Source: JAZDLO01 sp043801935
GTDB lineage: Bacteria > Actinomycetota > Thermoleophilia > RBG-16-64-13
DNA: 45,158 nucleotides
Direction of reading: 5' to 3'
Assembly (NCBI GenBank): GCA_043801935.1
Contig: JAZDLO010000146.1
Location: 1 to 45,158 of the forward strand
Part shown: piece after piece, positions 24,346 to 33,060 of the stretch
Position numbering within the stretch: the first letter of the stretch is position 1
Layout: every line of letters begins with the position of its first letter
The notes under the pieces: model-generated
Databases searched by the model: none
Seen by the model: only the letters and a program-made list of their open reading frames with translations
What the model was told of the DNA's origin: nothing
Translations under genes and position numbers: made by a program

Positions 24346-26601
24346 TCAGGCCGGAGGCCGGACAGGCTTGCTGCGCGGACCCTCGATGCGGATCCGGGGC
24401 AGGATCCGGCGCAAAACCCGGGGCAAGTACCAGCTGAGCTTGCCCAGGAGCGCCATGCTCGCAGGCACGAGGATCGACCGGATAAGGGTGGCATCAAGGA
24501 GCACCGCCACGGCAAGGCCAAAGCCTACCTGCTGCAGCATCACCAGGTTGCCGGCCGCAAAGGTGGAGAAAACCACAACCATGATGAGAGCCGCCCCCGT
24601 GATGATACGACTGGTCGCCTTCAGCCCCACCGCGACCGCCTCCCGACTCCTGTCGGTCCGGTCGTAGTGCTCCCGTATCCGGCTGAGCAGGAACACGTGG
24701 TAGTCCATACTCAGCCCGAACAAGATGCAGAACAGGAAGATCGGCACCCACGATTCTATCGTGGATGTCCGCTGGAACCCGAAGAGCTGGTGGCCGATGC
24801 CCTTCTGGAAGACCAGGACCAGCATGCCGTAGGCCGCGCCCACCGAGAGCAGGTTCATGAGGATGGCGTTGAGCGGCACCACGACCGAGCGGAAGACCAC
24901 CATCAGCAGGATGAAGGTGAGGCCCAAGACGAAGGCGAGGACTGCCGGAGTCAGTCTGTTGACCAGCCGCACGGAATCATGGTCGAGAGCCGACTGGCCT
25001 GTCACATGTACCGGCGCGTCGAGCCCCGCGAAAGACTCAGGGATCAGGTCGCTCCGCAGATGGTCGATCGCCTGGTATGCCGCGGGCGAATTCGCCTTCA
25101 TGACTAGTGGGACCGAGATCAAAGCCACGTCTTTGGCCTGGTTCCAAACCACTGTAGCCGTGCCCGCAAAATGGCCGGAGGTGGCCATCTGCACCTGTAG
25201 GCCTGCGATTGCCTGATCGATCTGAGCGGTCTCCTCCCCGTCAACAACGATCTGCACGGGGCTCAACAGCCCGGCCGGGAAGTTATCGACGAGCATCTCA
25301 TAGGCGTCGCGCCGCTCGCCAGGTGGAAGCGTCTCCGGTCCTCCGGACGCTCCGGTCTTCAGCATCAACGCCGGGGCAGCGGCGGCGAGCAGTATGACCA
25401 CCGTCAGCACCACTCCCACTGCCGGCCGGGCCATGATGCCCTTGGTGAACTTGCCCCAGAAGCCCCTGTAGACGGTGAGGCCGCTGTGGACTTGCTCCCC
25501 GTCGTGCTTCTTCCTGTGCCAGCGGACCAGCGGCCAGTTGACCCGATCCCCAAGGAGACTGAGCATCGCCGGCACCAACGTCAGCATGGCAAAAACCGCT
25601 ATTCCCACGACCAGCAGAGCGCCTGCCCCGAGACTGCGGAACGTCGTGATCGGTACGATGAAGAGCCCGGTCAGCGCGAGCATCACCGTCCCGCCGGAGA
25701 ATAGGACCGCCCGACTGGCCGTGGACCCGGTGCGCGTGATCGCTTCAAGCTTGCTGAGGCCTTGCCGCCGCTCCTCCCGGTACCGCTCGATGATGAAGAG
25801 CGCGTAGTCGATACCCACCGCCAATCCGATCATCATGATCACGTTCACGATGAAGAACGACTGCGGGACGAAGTGGCCCACGATGGCGATCACCCCGATG
25901 CTCACGAAGATGGCGACGAGCGCCAGCGCCATCGACACGCCTGCGGCTGTGAGCGCCCCGAACACGAAGACCAGCACGAGCAGTGTTATGGGCAGTCCGA
26001 TCATCTCCGCCTTGGTCAGATCTTTCTCGGCGGTGGTCGTGAACTCATGCTGGATGCTGGATTGGCCCACCGTGGTGACCACAAACCCATCGGCGGACTG
26101 AGCCTCGACCGTCCCCAGATAGCCGCTCATGTTCTCGTTGATCGCAGCGGACGTGCCGGCGAGAGAGACCGCGATCAGGGTCGTGTGGCGGTCGGCGGAG
26201 ACCATAGCCGCTGCCGCCTCGGGCGCGAGCATGCTGACCTGGTAGTAGTTGAACACCTGGGCTACTGTCCCAGTCTCGCCGGCGAGCGCGCCGGTGGCCT
26301 TCTCGACGACCTGTTTGAACGCGGGGTCATCCACCGTGGCGGTGTCGGAGTGCACGAGCACAGTCTCCGTAGTGGAGGAGGAAGACGTCATGACCCCGGT
26401 CATCTTCTCCTCGATCAAAGTCTGCCCCTGAACGGAGTCAGGGTTATTGAGGAATCTCATCTCGTCGCCGGTGAGCGCGTTCTTGAGTCCCGGCGAGGCG
26501 ATCGCTGCCAAGACCAAGAAGAGTACCCACACGCCGATCACCCACCAAGGGTGACGCGCGCTGAAACCAGCCATTCTCCCCGTCGTGAGCGGGAACTTCA
26601 T
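24346..26601 (-). CDS. MMPL/RND family membrane exporter
   Basis: 751 residues. A short N-terminal helix (HPWWVIGVWVLFLVLAAIA) is followed by an extracytoplasmic loop, then five membrane segments with NVIMMIGLAVGIDYALFIIERYREE. A second loop and a second membrane block follow, with FLFCILFGLSMDYHVFLLSRIREHYD. The two GxxxDY motifs in the fourth helix of each half are the proton-relay signature of MmpL transporters. The family exports lipids, pigments or drugs. It overlaps its TetR regulator in ATGA and is surely controlled by it. The substrate is unknown. Confidence 0.92.
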   Translation of the reverse strand: MKFPLTTGRMAGFSARHPWWVIGVWVLFLVLAAIASPGLKNALTGDEMRFLNNPDSVQGQTLIEEKMTGVMTSSSSTTETVLVHSDTATVDDPAFKQVVEKATGALAGETGTVAQVFNYYQVSMLAPEAAAAMVSADRHTTLIAVSLAGTSAAINENMSGYLGTVEAQSADGFVVTTVGQSSIQHEFTTTAEKDLTKAEMIGLPITLLVLVFVFGALTAAGVSMALALVAIFVSIGVIAIVGHFVPQSFFIVNVIMMIGLAVGIDYALFIIERYREERRQGLSKLEAITRTGSTASRAVLFSGGTVMLALTGLFIVPITTFRSLGAGALLVVGIAVFAMLTLVPAMLSLLGDRVNWPLVRWHRKKHDGEQVHSGLTVYRGFWGKFTKGIMARPAVGVVLTVVILLAAAAPALMLKTGASGGPETLPPGERRDAYEMLVDNFPAGLLSPVQIVVDGEETAQIDQAIAGLQVQMATSGHFAGTATVVWNQAKDVALISVPLVMKANSPAAYQAIDHLRSDLIPESFAGLDAPVHVTGQSALDHDSVRLVNRLTPAVLAFVLGLTFILLMVVFRSVVVPLNAILMNLLSVGAAYGMLVLVFQKGIGHQLFGFQRTSTIESWVPIFLFCILFGLSMDYHVFLLSRIREHYDRTDRSREAVAVGLKATSRIITGAALIMVVVFSTFAAGNLVMLQQVGFGLAVAVLLDATLIRSILVPASMALLGKLSWYLPRVLRRILPRIRIEGPRSKPVRPPA

Positions 26602-27269
26602 TCTTTACCTCCGATTGCTGCCAGTGCGCCCTCATCGACCGCGTCCAGATCCTCGCACGGGCAAGGCGCCAGGCGCCGTAACATCTCATCGACCACGCCG
26701 AGGAGCGATTCCAACTCCATGGCGTCCTTTACCTCCAAGCTGAGTACGTGAATACCGACCATGAGCGACACGAACAGCAGCGCAAGGCCGCCGGTATCGA
26801 TGGCCGGGTCGAGCGCCCCCTCATCCTGCGCTTGGCGGAACAGACGCTCGGTCAAGAAGAGGTATGCCTCCCGAAGCTGGCGCTGCCCTGCGACCAGTTC
26901 GTCCGACCTGCGAGCATCGGAGAGGATGGCTTCCAGCACGAGGATGGTCTCCTCGCGGGTGGGTTCCTGCTCGAAGCGCTCCAAAATCACTCGGCCGGCG
27001 TTGCGCAGGATATCAGCGGGCGACTCGGCGCCTTCCCCGGCCTTTCCGAAGAGCGACCTCGTGCTCTCGCCGATGTGGTCGAAGACCGCCCGCACCAGTT
27101 CGTCCTTGCTCGCATAGTAGCGATAGATCGCACCCACGCTCAGCCCGGCTTCGGAGGCCACATCCTGCATCGTCGCCTGCGCGCAGCCCTCGCGGGCGAA
27201 CACTCGGGTCGCTGCGGCCAGAATGCGGTCGCACTGCGACTTGAACTGCTCAGCCGTCACTTTTGACAA
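26598..27269 (-). CDS. TetR family transcriptional regulator
   Basis: 223 residues. The N-terminal helix-turn-helix is clear: RILAAATRVFAREGCAQATMQDVASEAGLSVGAIYRYYASKDEL (first 60 residues). A divergent ligand-binding helical domain follows. The frame extends up to an ATG at 27329, but that ATG lies inside the operator palindrome. The TTG at 27269 has GGAGGG eight bases upstream and is the better start. It is cotranscribed with the MmpL gene it overlaps. A strong promoter followed by an 18-bp perfect palindrome lies directly upstream, so it should repress itself and the exporter until a ligand binds. Confidence 0.92.
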   Translation of the reverse strand: MSKVTAEQFKSQCDRILAAATRVFAREGCAQATMQDVASEAGLSVGAIYRYYASKDELVRAVFDHIGESTRSLFGKAGEGAESPADILRNAGRVILERFEQEPTREETILVLEAILSDARRSDELVAGQRQLREAYLFLTERLFRQAQDEGALDPAIDTGGLALLFVSLMVGIHVLSLEVKDAMELESLLGVVDEMLRRLAPCPCEDLDAVDEGALAAIGGKE

Positions 27270-27291
27270 TGAGGTGGCCCTCCGATAGCCC

Positions 27292-27311
27292 GGCGTCCGA
27301 CTTGGGACGCC
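27292..27311 (-). repeat. Inverted repeat in the tetR leader
   Basis: GGCGTCC at 27292-27298 and GGACGCC at 27305-27311 are exact 7-bp complements with a six-base loop. They lie between the operator and the ribosome binding site of the TetR gene. It could be a second protein site or an mRNA hairpin. Confidence 0.45.
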
Positions 27312-27314
27312 ACG

Positions 27315-27332
27315 TGAATGAACGTTCATTCA
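27315..27332. promoter_or_regulatory. TetR-type operator, 18-bp perfect palindrome
   Basis: TGAATGAACGTTCATTCA is its own reverse complement. TetR-family regulators of exporters commonly bind palindromes of this GAATGAACGTTCATTC form. It covers the region just past the expected transcription start of the tetR-mmpL promoter, so bound repressor would block initiation. The divergent Eis-like gene begins about 100 bases away and could be affected too. Confidence 0.85.
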
Positions 27333-27342
27333 GGGTCGACGG

Positions 27343-27371
27343 AGGATACGGCCCAATCGTTCTCCTGTCAA
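27343..27371 (-). promoter_or_regulatory. Promoter of the tetR-mmpL operon
   Basis: On the minus strand a perfect TTGACA (27366-27371) and TATCCT (27343-27348, four of six) are separated by exactly 17 bases. The expected start point is near 27336, immediately before the operator palindrome. Confidence 0.7.
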
Positions 27372-27435
27372 GGGCGGCTCCGTCCGAATCCAAGCTATTG
27401 TTCATCCCATCCGCCTGGTGTGTCATCATGGCGCT

Positions 27436-28677
27436 ATGGTCACCATCACCACCCGCCCCCTCCACGAGGAGGAGTTCCATGCCGCCGTGGGAGTCGCATG
27501 CGCCGCCTTCGGCGAGCAAGCTACCAGGGAGGACGAAGAGGCCTACCGTCAGGTTTTCGAACTGGAACGATCGTTGTGCGCTTTCGAAGCCGACACCATG
27601 GTGGGCATGTCCGCCGTCCTCACCCTCGAACTCACCTTGCCCGGAGGGGTAGCGGCGCCTGCCGGCGGCCTCACCTGGGCGGCCGTTCTACCGACCCATC
27701 GACGCCGCGGCGTCCTGCGGCAGCTCATGGCCGCTCAGCTCGCGGACATGACACGCCGCGGCGAACTGGTGTCGGCGCTGCTCGCGTCCGAGGGGAACAT
27801 ATACGGCCGCTTTGGCTACGGGCCGGCAACGAGCGCCCTGAGCTTCAGTGTCGAACGGGCGAGAGCTGCATTCGCGCGCCCAGTCTGCGCGCGCGGAAGA
27901 ATCGTGCTGTTGACCGGCCAAGAGGCCGCCGCCGAACTGCCTACCGTCTACGAGCGCCTTCAGCGCGTGCAGCCGGGGGCCGTGAGTCGCCCGCCCGGCT
28001 GGTGGAAACAGTATCTACACGACCCCGAGGCCGAGCGAGAGGGCGGGGGCGAGATGCTTCATGCCAAGCACGTGACCGCCTCGGGAGAACCTGATGGCTA
28101 CGTCACCTACCGCATCAAGCAAGAGTGGCAGGGAATGGCCTCGCGCAGCACTTTGCTGGTGGTTGAATTGCTGGCGGCCGATCCCGAAGTCTACGCGGCA
28201 TTGTGGGACTTCGTTCTCAACACCGACCTGATCCATACCATCTCATTCTCGCGAGGAGCGGTGGATGAGCCCCTGCGCTGGCTTCTGGCCGACCCCCGAG
28301 CCTTCGCCGTACGCGCGCTCACCGACTATCTCTGGGTCCGGCTGCTGGACATCCCGGGGGCTCTCGCCGCCCGGGCCTACAGTGCGGCGGACGAGATGGT
28401 GCTCGAAGTGAACGAGACTTTTCCAGCGCCGATCACCACCCGAGTGGCGCTGCGTGTGGGCCGGGCTAGGAGTCAGGACGTCGAATGCGCCCCCACCACT
28501 GAGCCTGCCGACCTCGCGCTCGAGCTGAGCAGTCTAGGGGCAACGTATCTGGGAGGCGTCTCGTTCGCGACCCTGGCCGCTGCCGGGCGGGTGCGAGAGC
28601 TACGGGCGGGATCCGTCGAGCGCGCGGACGCGATGTTCTCCACCGGCGCGGCCCCCTATTGCGTGACGATGTTCTAG
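27436..28677 (+). CDS. Eis-like GNAT N-acetyltransferase
   Basis: 413 residues, the length of the Eis family (two GNAT domains plus an SCP2-like C-terminal domain). The acetyl-CoA loop reads LTWAAVLPTHRRRGVLRQLM. The conserved ASEGNIYGRFGYGPA follows with the Tyr that acts as general acid. The protein ends in PYCVTMF, keeping the C-terminal Phe whose carboxylate is the general base in Eis. Mycobacterial Eis acetylates aminoglycosides and protein lysines at several sites; the natural substrate here is unknown. ATG 27436 fits the family start (MVTITTRPLHEEEF); there is no clear binding site. It is divergent from the TetR-MmpL unit. Confidence 0.85.
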   Translation: MVTITTRPLHEEEFHAAVGVACAAFGEQATREDEEAYRQVFELERSLCAFEADTMVGMSAVLTLELTLPGGVAAPAGGLTWAAVLPTHRRRGVLRQLMAAQLADMTRRGELVSALLASEGNIYGRFGYGPATSALSFSVERARAAFARPVCARGRIVLLTGQEAAAELPTVYERLQRVQPGAVSRPPGWWKQYLHDPEAEREGGGEMLHAKHVTASGEPDGYVTYRIKQEWQGMASRSTLLVVELLAADPEVYAALWDFVLNTDLIHTISFSRGAVDEPLRWLLADPRAFAVRALTDYLWVRLLDIPGALAARAYSAADEMVLEVNETFPAPITTRVALRVGRARSQDVECAPTTEPADLALELSSLGATYLGGVSFATLAAAGRVRELRAGSVERADAMFSTGAAPYCVTMF

Positions 28678-28735
28678 CGTGGGTACCCTTGTCCTGAGCT
28701 CGTCACCTGAGAAGCGAGGATGAGAGGGGGTCGCC

Positions 28736-29320
28736 ACGGATCACCAAGCACCATTTCGTTTCGACCGCGCACATCGGCTGAACGACGCACGGCGCTTGCA
28801 CACCCAGCTGAGCGAGGAAGCGCTTGCCCGCCTACTCGCTTTGCGCGGCGATGAGGACGTAGCCGACCTGGGGAGTGGCACCGGTTTCTATACCGACCGC
28901 ATCGCCGGCCTTACTACGGGCACGGTGTATGCGGTGGAGCTCCAGCCGGAGATGCACGACTTCTATCGCGAGCGAGGCCTCCCCCCAAACGTTCAGTTGG
29001 TCCTTGGCGACATAAACGATCTCCCGCTACCTGCTGCGAGCGTCGACGTGGCCTGCTCGATCGTCAGTTTCCACGAGACCGGTGGCAGCGTAGGCCTACC
29101 TAAGCTGCTCCACATCCTGCGGTCCCGGGGCAGACTCGTGGTGATCGACTGGCGTAGAGATCCGGAGTCGTGGGAGAGCGGGCCCCCTGCAGACCTCCGC
29201 TTCACCAAGGAGGAAGTCGTTCAGAAGCTCGCTCCTTTCTTCGACAACGTCCACACAGAGGAGATCGGCCGGTTCATGTTCGCCGCCGTGGGCGAACTGG
29301 GTTCCCCGGTCGCGCCGTGA
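28736..29320 (+). CDS. Class I SAM-dependent methyltransferase (start uncertain)
   Basis: SAM-binding motif I is VADLGSGTGFYTDRIA, followed by VYAVELQPEMHDFY and DINDLPLPAASVDVACSIVSFHE, in the pattern of UbiE/Methyltransf_11 enzymes. The first standard start, TTG 28796, would drop APFRFDRAHRLNDARRL, which resembles the N-terminal helix of this group. The frame is open back to 28724 but offers no ATG, GTG or TTG. ACG at 28736 follows GAGGGGG by five bases and is the provisional start. Alternatively, removing one G from the run of five at 28726-28730 would put ATG 28720 in frame, so a homopolymer error is possible. The stop overlaps the next gene in GTGA. Confidence 0.82.
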   Translation, partial: TDHQAPFRFDRAHRLNDARRLHTQLSEEALARLLALRGDEDVADLGSGTGFYTDRIAGLTTGTVYAVELQPEMHDFYRERGLPPNVQLVLGDINDLPLPAASVDVACSIVSFHETGGSVGLPKLLHILRSRGRLVVIDWRRDPESWESGPPADLRFTKEEVVQKLAPFFDNVHTEEIGRFMFAAVGELGSPVAP

Positions 29321-30225
29321 GCGAAGCGGCGATCATCTTCTCTCTCCGCGAGCACGGACCTCTCACAGGCTCGGAACTGCTGGACAAGGTCGAGGTCGAG
29401 CCTCTCGATCTCTGGAGATTCTGCTCCACCAGCTCGCGCGTACTGGCCCGGGTGCTGGGACGTCGTTTCCTCCGCCTCGACCGCGCCGTCTCCGGATACG
29501 CCCGGCTCTCTCCTTCCATACGACGGGAGTTCCTCACATACACCCTTCTCGACCTCGCCAGTAGCCACGACCGGCTCGAAGAACGGGCCGCCGCTCTGAC
29601 CGCAGAGATACGGCGCATCAGTGACGCCAAGCGGCACCTCGCGGCTCAAACTGTGGCCACGGTGGTCGAGAGTCTGGCTGCGCGCAGCATGGTGCGCGAG
29701 CACGCCTGCTTCATCTTGGCAGGTGATATCACCTACGACATGGCCCACCGCGTGCCCCGTCCGGAGCGCAGCACCGGCAAACTGGTGCGCGGTTCCGACC
29801 TCGACATCGTCATCGTGACCAGCGACGATTTCGATCCGGCAGTGCGTGAAACCTTGGACGACGCCATCTACCAGAAGAAGCACTTCCTGCTGGTCAGCCC
29901 CAGCTACCGGGAAGAGATCGACTACCTGATCAAGGATCTCGCCACCGTCCGCCGCCAGGTGGCCTTCGAGACTTTCGAGCACATGGTAGCCTGCAAGATC
30001 CTGGCCGAGGGCGAGTTGCTGCACGGCAGCCCGGAGGTTTTCTCGAGCATCCAGCGCATGTTGGCCCAAAGGCGGATCCCGGCCAAGCTGGCCGAGATGG
30101 AAGAGAAGGCCACCCTTTTTCGAGCCGAGGCCGAACAGACCCTGCGCAAGGTCGGAGGAGAGCAGTCAGGCAGCCAGTTCCTCAACCTCTTCTACACCAG
30201 CGACGAAGGCGACGAAATCTACTGA
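29317..30225 (+). CDS. Nucleotidyltransferase-domain protein with N-terminal helical region
   Basis: 302 residues. The first 70 or so look like a winged-helix region (LREHGPLTGSELLDKVEVEPLDLWRF). Next comes a helical stretch, then a polymerase-beta-like nucleotidyltransferase core. CFILAGDITYDMAH and the catalytic-type GSDLDIVIVTSDD are about 20 residues apart, longer than the usual spacing between the G-S/G-G and D-x-D elements. EEIDYLIKDL and FEHMVACKILAEGELLHGS follow. The NTase superfamily call is reasonable; the substrate (nucleic acid, protein or antibiotic) is unknown. Start GTG 29317 overlaps the methyltransferase stop, so the two proteins probably work together. Confidence 0.75.
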   Translation: MSEAAIIFSLREHGPLTGSELLDKVEVEPLDLWRFCSTSSRVLARVLGRRFLRLDRAVSGYARLSPSIRREFLTYTLLDLASSHDRLEERAAALTAEIRRISDAKRHLAAQTVATVVESLAARSMVREHACFILAGDITYDMAHRVPRPERSTGKLVRGSDLDIVIVTSDDFDPAVRETLDDAIYQKKHFLLVSPSYREEIDYLIKDLATVRRQVAFETFEHMVACKILAEGELLHGSPEVFSSIQRMLAQRRIPAKLAEMEEKATLFRAEAEQTLRKVGGEQSGSQFLNLFYTSDEGDEIY

Positions 30226-30291
30226 TCAGGGTCCCCGGCCGCCGGTCAAGGCCGCCCGGCCGCCCGGGCTATCAGAGATGCGCCCTCCGTC

Positions 30292-31653
30292 TCAGCTCCC
30301 ACCGATCTCGCTGCATATGACTCCGGCCAGTCTGCTCGCGAGCCGGTCGGTCATCTCCGGTGCCGGACCCTCAACCATGACCCTGCATATGGCCTGAGTG
30401 CCCGAGTACCGGATGAGGAGACGGCCCTGCTCTCCCAGTTCCGCCTCCGCCTCGGCGATCGCCTGGTCCAGGCCGGGGATATCTTCGAGAGGCGGCTTAG
30501 CGACCACCTCCACGTTTACCATGGTCTGGGGGAAAACGACCATCGTCGCGGCCAGGTCGGACAGCGGTCGATCGTAGAAGCGCACCGCTCCAAGCAACTG
30601 AAGGGCCGCCACTATGCCGTCGCCGGTAGTGTGATATCGGCCGAAGATGAGGTGGCCGGAATCTTCCCCCCCCAGCGCGGCGTGTCGCTCGGCCATCAGT
30701 TCGAGAACATACCGGTCCCCCACCTCGCTGGTCAGATGCTCTATGCCAAGTCGCTGCAGAGCAGGCCTCAGGCCGAAGTTGCTCATGACCGTGGTGACCA
30801 CCAGGTCGTTGTCGAGCCATCCTCGATCCTTGTACATCCGGGCACAAACAGCGATGACCTGATCGCCGGTCAGACGTATCCCATTCTCATCGACGGCGAT
30901 CAGCCGGTCTCCATCTCCGTCGAAGGCCAGACCCACATCGGCCCCTAGTTCGCGCACCTTGGCGCTCAGGCCGTCGGTATGCTCGGATCCGCAATCTTGG
31001 TTGATGTTGACGCCGTTAGGCTCATGATTGATGACGGTCACCTTGGCACCCAGGCCGAGAAAGACCGCCGGAGCTACCTGATAGGTCGCCCCGTGAGCGC
31101 AATCGAGGACAAGCCGCATCCCTTCCAGGCTCGGGCTAGGGAAGGCCCGCATGCAGAAGGTCACATAGCGGCTTGCGGCCTGAGCGATCTCGTGCGTCGT
31201 GCCCACCTCGCCCCCGAAGACCGTCGGGTCCCCACAGAGGGCGGGTGGGATCAAGGCCTCGATACGATCTTCCTGGGCGTCGGTGAGTTTGCGACCCCGC
31301 TCCGAGAAGATCTTGATGCCGTTGTCACGATAGGGGTTGTGGGAGGCGGAAATGACGACGCCCGCGTCGGCGTCTGTATCTCTGGTCAGGAAGGCCACCC
31401 CCGGGGTGGGCAGCACGCCGGCCCGGTACACGTCTCCGCCGGCCGAGCATATGCCGGCCGCCACAGCGCATTCCAGCATCGGTCCGCTCAGACGCGTGTC
31501 TCGTCCCACCACCACCCGCGGAGACGCGCCGTTCACCCCCCGGCAGTACTGTGCCACCGCCCGGCCCACAGCCATAGCCATCTCTGTAGTCATGGGAGCC
31601 TGGTTGGCTTGGCCGCGGATGCCATCGGTGCCGAAAAGGCGCGTCCCAGCCAT
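30292..31653 (-). CDS. glmM: Phosphoglucosamine mutase
   Basis: 453 residues. Converts glucosamine-6-phosphate to glucosamine-1-phosphate for peptidoglycan precursor synthesis. Starts RLFGTDGIRGQAN; the phosphorylated Ser104 is in ISASHNPYRDNGIK. The Mg-binding loop AFDGDGDRLIAVD and the sugar-phosphate loop LIRYSGTQAICRVMVEG are all present (the common form is SGTEP; here SGTQA). It lies four bases downstream of a GlmU-type beta-helix protein, its natural pathway partner. Confidence 0.95.
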   Translation of the reverse strand: MAGTRLFGTDGIRGQANQAPMTTEMAMAVGRAVAQYCRGVNGASPRVVVGRDTRLSGPMLECAVAAGICSAGGDVYRAGVLPTPGVAFLTRDTDADAGVVISASHNPYRDNGIKIFSERGRKLTDAQEDRIEALIPPALCGDPTVFGGEVGTTHEIAQAASRYVTFCMRAFPSPSLEGMRLVLDCAHGATYQVAPAVFLGLGAKVTVINHEPNGVNINQDCGSEHTDGLSAKVRELGADVGLAFDGDGDRLIAVDENGIRLTGDQVIAVCARMYKDRGWLDNDLVVTTVMSNFGLRPALQRLGIEHLTSEVGDRYVLELMAERHAALGGEDSGHLIFGRYHTTGDGIVAALQLLGAVRFYDRPLSDLAATMVVFPQTMVNVEVVAKPPLEDIPGLDQAIAEAEAELGEQGRLLIRYSGTQAICRVMVEGPAPEMTDRLASRLAGVICSEIGGS

Positions 31654-31656
31654 CCG

Positions 31657-33060
31657 TCACGCCCCCGCCGCCGAGCCGCGTGGCCCCGAATAGATCTCGT
31701 ATGCCCCGACGGCCACCTCATCCACCAGAGCCTGCAACCACGTGCTACCTGCGGCTCGCCCGGCCGGGCTGAGCGAGGCCACCGCCTCGGGATACGGGGT
31801 GAGGGAAGGGATTCCTCGCCACTCGTCCAAGAACGCCTCCCGCTCTCTCTCTCCGATGGCGTCAGGGGTCCCGGCTCGCAATCGCGCCTCGACAGCCGGC
31901 CACGAATCGACGAGTTCTGCGTATGAACGGACCGCGGCCGCCCCCGGGCTCGGACGCTTCCCGGTCTCCGACTGGGTCAGGGCTCCGGCCATGCGTGCAG
32001 CTACCTCCCCAAGCCGGGTGACCCGCTCCTCGAAGATGAGGGCAAGTCGCGCCGTCGCTCCCGCGTAGCACGCCTCCTGGCAGGGAACACCGGTCATCAG
32101 CGGTTTTCGCACCAGCTGATACCAGGCCTGCAACGCTCGGATGTTCCCGATGTAGTGAAGGTTGTTCGACATCAGGCGCTCGATGCCCACGTATACCCCG
32201 TTGCTATAGGCCCGCGTACCTCCCCCGCCGACAGCCCGGCCGGCAAAGAGCTGGTTCTCCTCCAGGATGTCCTGCCGACAGGTCACTCCCGCGGCCACCA
32301 CTGTCCCGAAAGCCAGCCGGGCCGGCCCGACCAGCCCGCCTTGGCCGCCAAGAAAGATCGGCGGTCGATCGAGCATGACCCCGCGCGGCACATCGCCGAG
32401 CAACGATGCCGTCGCCTTGTCCTGATGAGGGGTGAAATTGAAATGGATGTACGACGAGCCGATCTCGCTGTGATCCGCCCGTCCGGTCCCCCCCGAAACC
32501 AGACAGTCGCACAGGTTGACGAGACTGCCCACGGTCACAAAAGGAAAAAGGACCGTTTGCTTGAACCCGACGGCGTGGGCCGCGCTCGCCCCTTCTTCGA
32601 GGAGGGTGCCCGGCCGTACGTGGGCGCAGCTACCCACGCTCGACCCGTCGAGGAAGGTGGATTCCGAGAAATATCCTCCTTTGAGTGACACCCCCCGACC
32701 CAGCTGGCAATCATCGATTGTAGCCGGAGCCTCCTCGCCGATCACCGATCCGGGTCCTATCGAGGTATTGGCGCCCCGCAGGCGACAGCCGGCGTGGATG
32801 ACGACCCCGGGAGCGATGCGCCCCGGGTCGAGGCTGTCGGCCGCGTCCACCGTCCCGGGGCAGTGGACCACCACCCCTTGGTCGAGGAGCCGACGGACCT
32901 TGTGGCCGACCGAATCCATCATCTGCGCGTTGATCACCTCATTCGCGTCGCTGAAGGCGGCCGCATCGTGGCATGGGAAGGCGCGCCGCTCACTGCCGCC
33001 TTGCCTAGTATAGAGGTTGGCCGCTGGTGGTCGCCGACCGGAGCTAATCGTCGAGATCAC
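31657..33060 (-). CDS. GlmU-type left-handed beta-helix protein lacking the uridylyltransferase domain
   Basis: Up to 467 residues. Residues about 40-280 show hexapeptide repeats in the GlmU order, e.g. PGVVIHAGCRLRGANTSIGPGSVIG, STFLDGSSVGSCAHVRPGTLLEEG and FGTVVAAGVTCRQ. ANEVINAQMMDS resembles the GlmU linker, so the N-terminal pyrophosphorylase half is absent. The remaining 190 residues are helical and not recognised. It could acetylate glucosamine-1-phosphate made by GlmM, or be a sugar-sensing relative. The GTG at 33060 overlaps arfB by 17 bases; a TATACT (33007-33012, minus) inside the ORF suggests a shorter version starting further in. Start confidence is low. Confidence 0.75.
   Translation of the reverse strand: MISTISSGRRPPAANLYTRQGGSERRAFPCHDAAAFSDANEVINAQMMDSVGHKVRRLLDQGVVVHCPGTVDAADSLDPGRIAPGVVIHAGCRLRGANTSIGPGSVIGEEAPATIDDCQLGRGVSLKGGYFSESTFLDGSSVGSCAHVRPGTLLEEGASAAHAVGFKQTVLFPFVTVGSLVNLCDCLVSGGTGRADHSEIGSSYIHFNFTPHQDKATASLLGDVPRGVMLDRPPIFLGGQGGLVGPARLAFGTVVAAGVTCRQDILEENQLFAGRAVGGGGTRAYSNGVYVGIERLMSNNLHYIGNIRALQAWYQLVRKPLMTGVPCQEACYAGATARLALIFEERVTRLGEVAARMAGALTQSETGKRPSPGAAAVRSYAELVDSWPAVEARLRAGTPDAIGEREREAFLDEWRGIPSLTPYPEAVASLSPAGRAAGSTWLQALVDEVAVGAYEIYSGPRGSAAGA

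Noticed and set aside
27270..27329. Upstream ATG start for the TetR regulator
   Set aside because: It lies inside the operator palindrome and close to the predicted transcription start; TTG 27269 has a good ribosome binding site and gives the normal N-terminus.
30226..30291. Terminator between the nucleotidyltransferase and glmM genes
   Set aside because: The gap is rich in GGCCGCC blocks that can pair in several ways, but no single stable stem stood out by eye.
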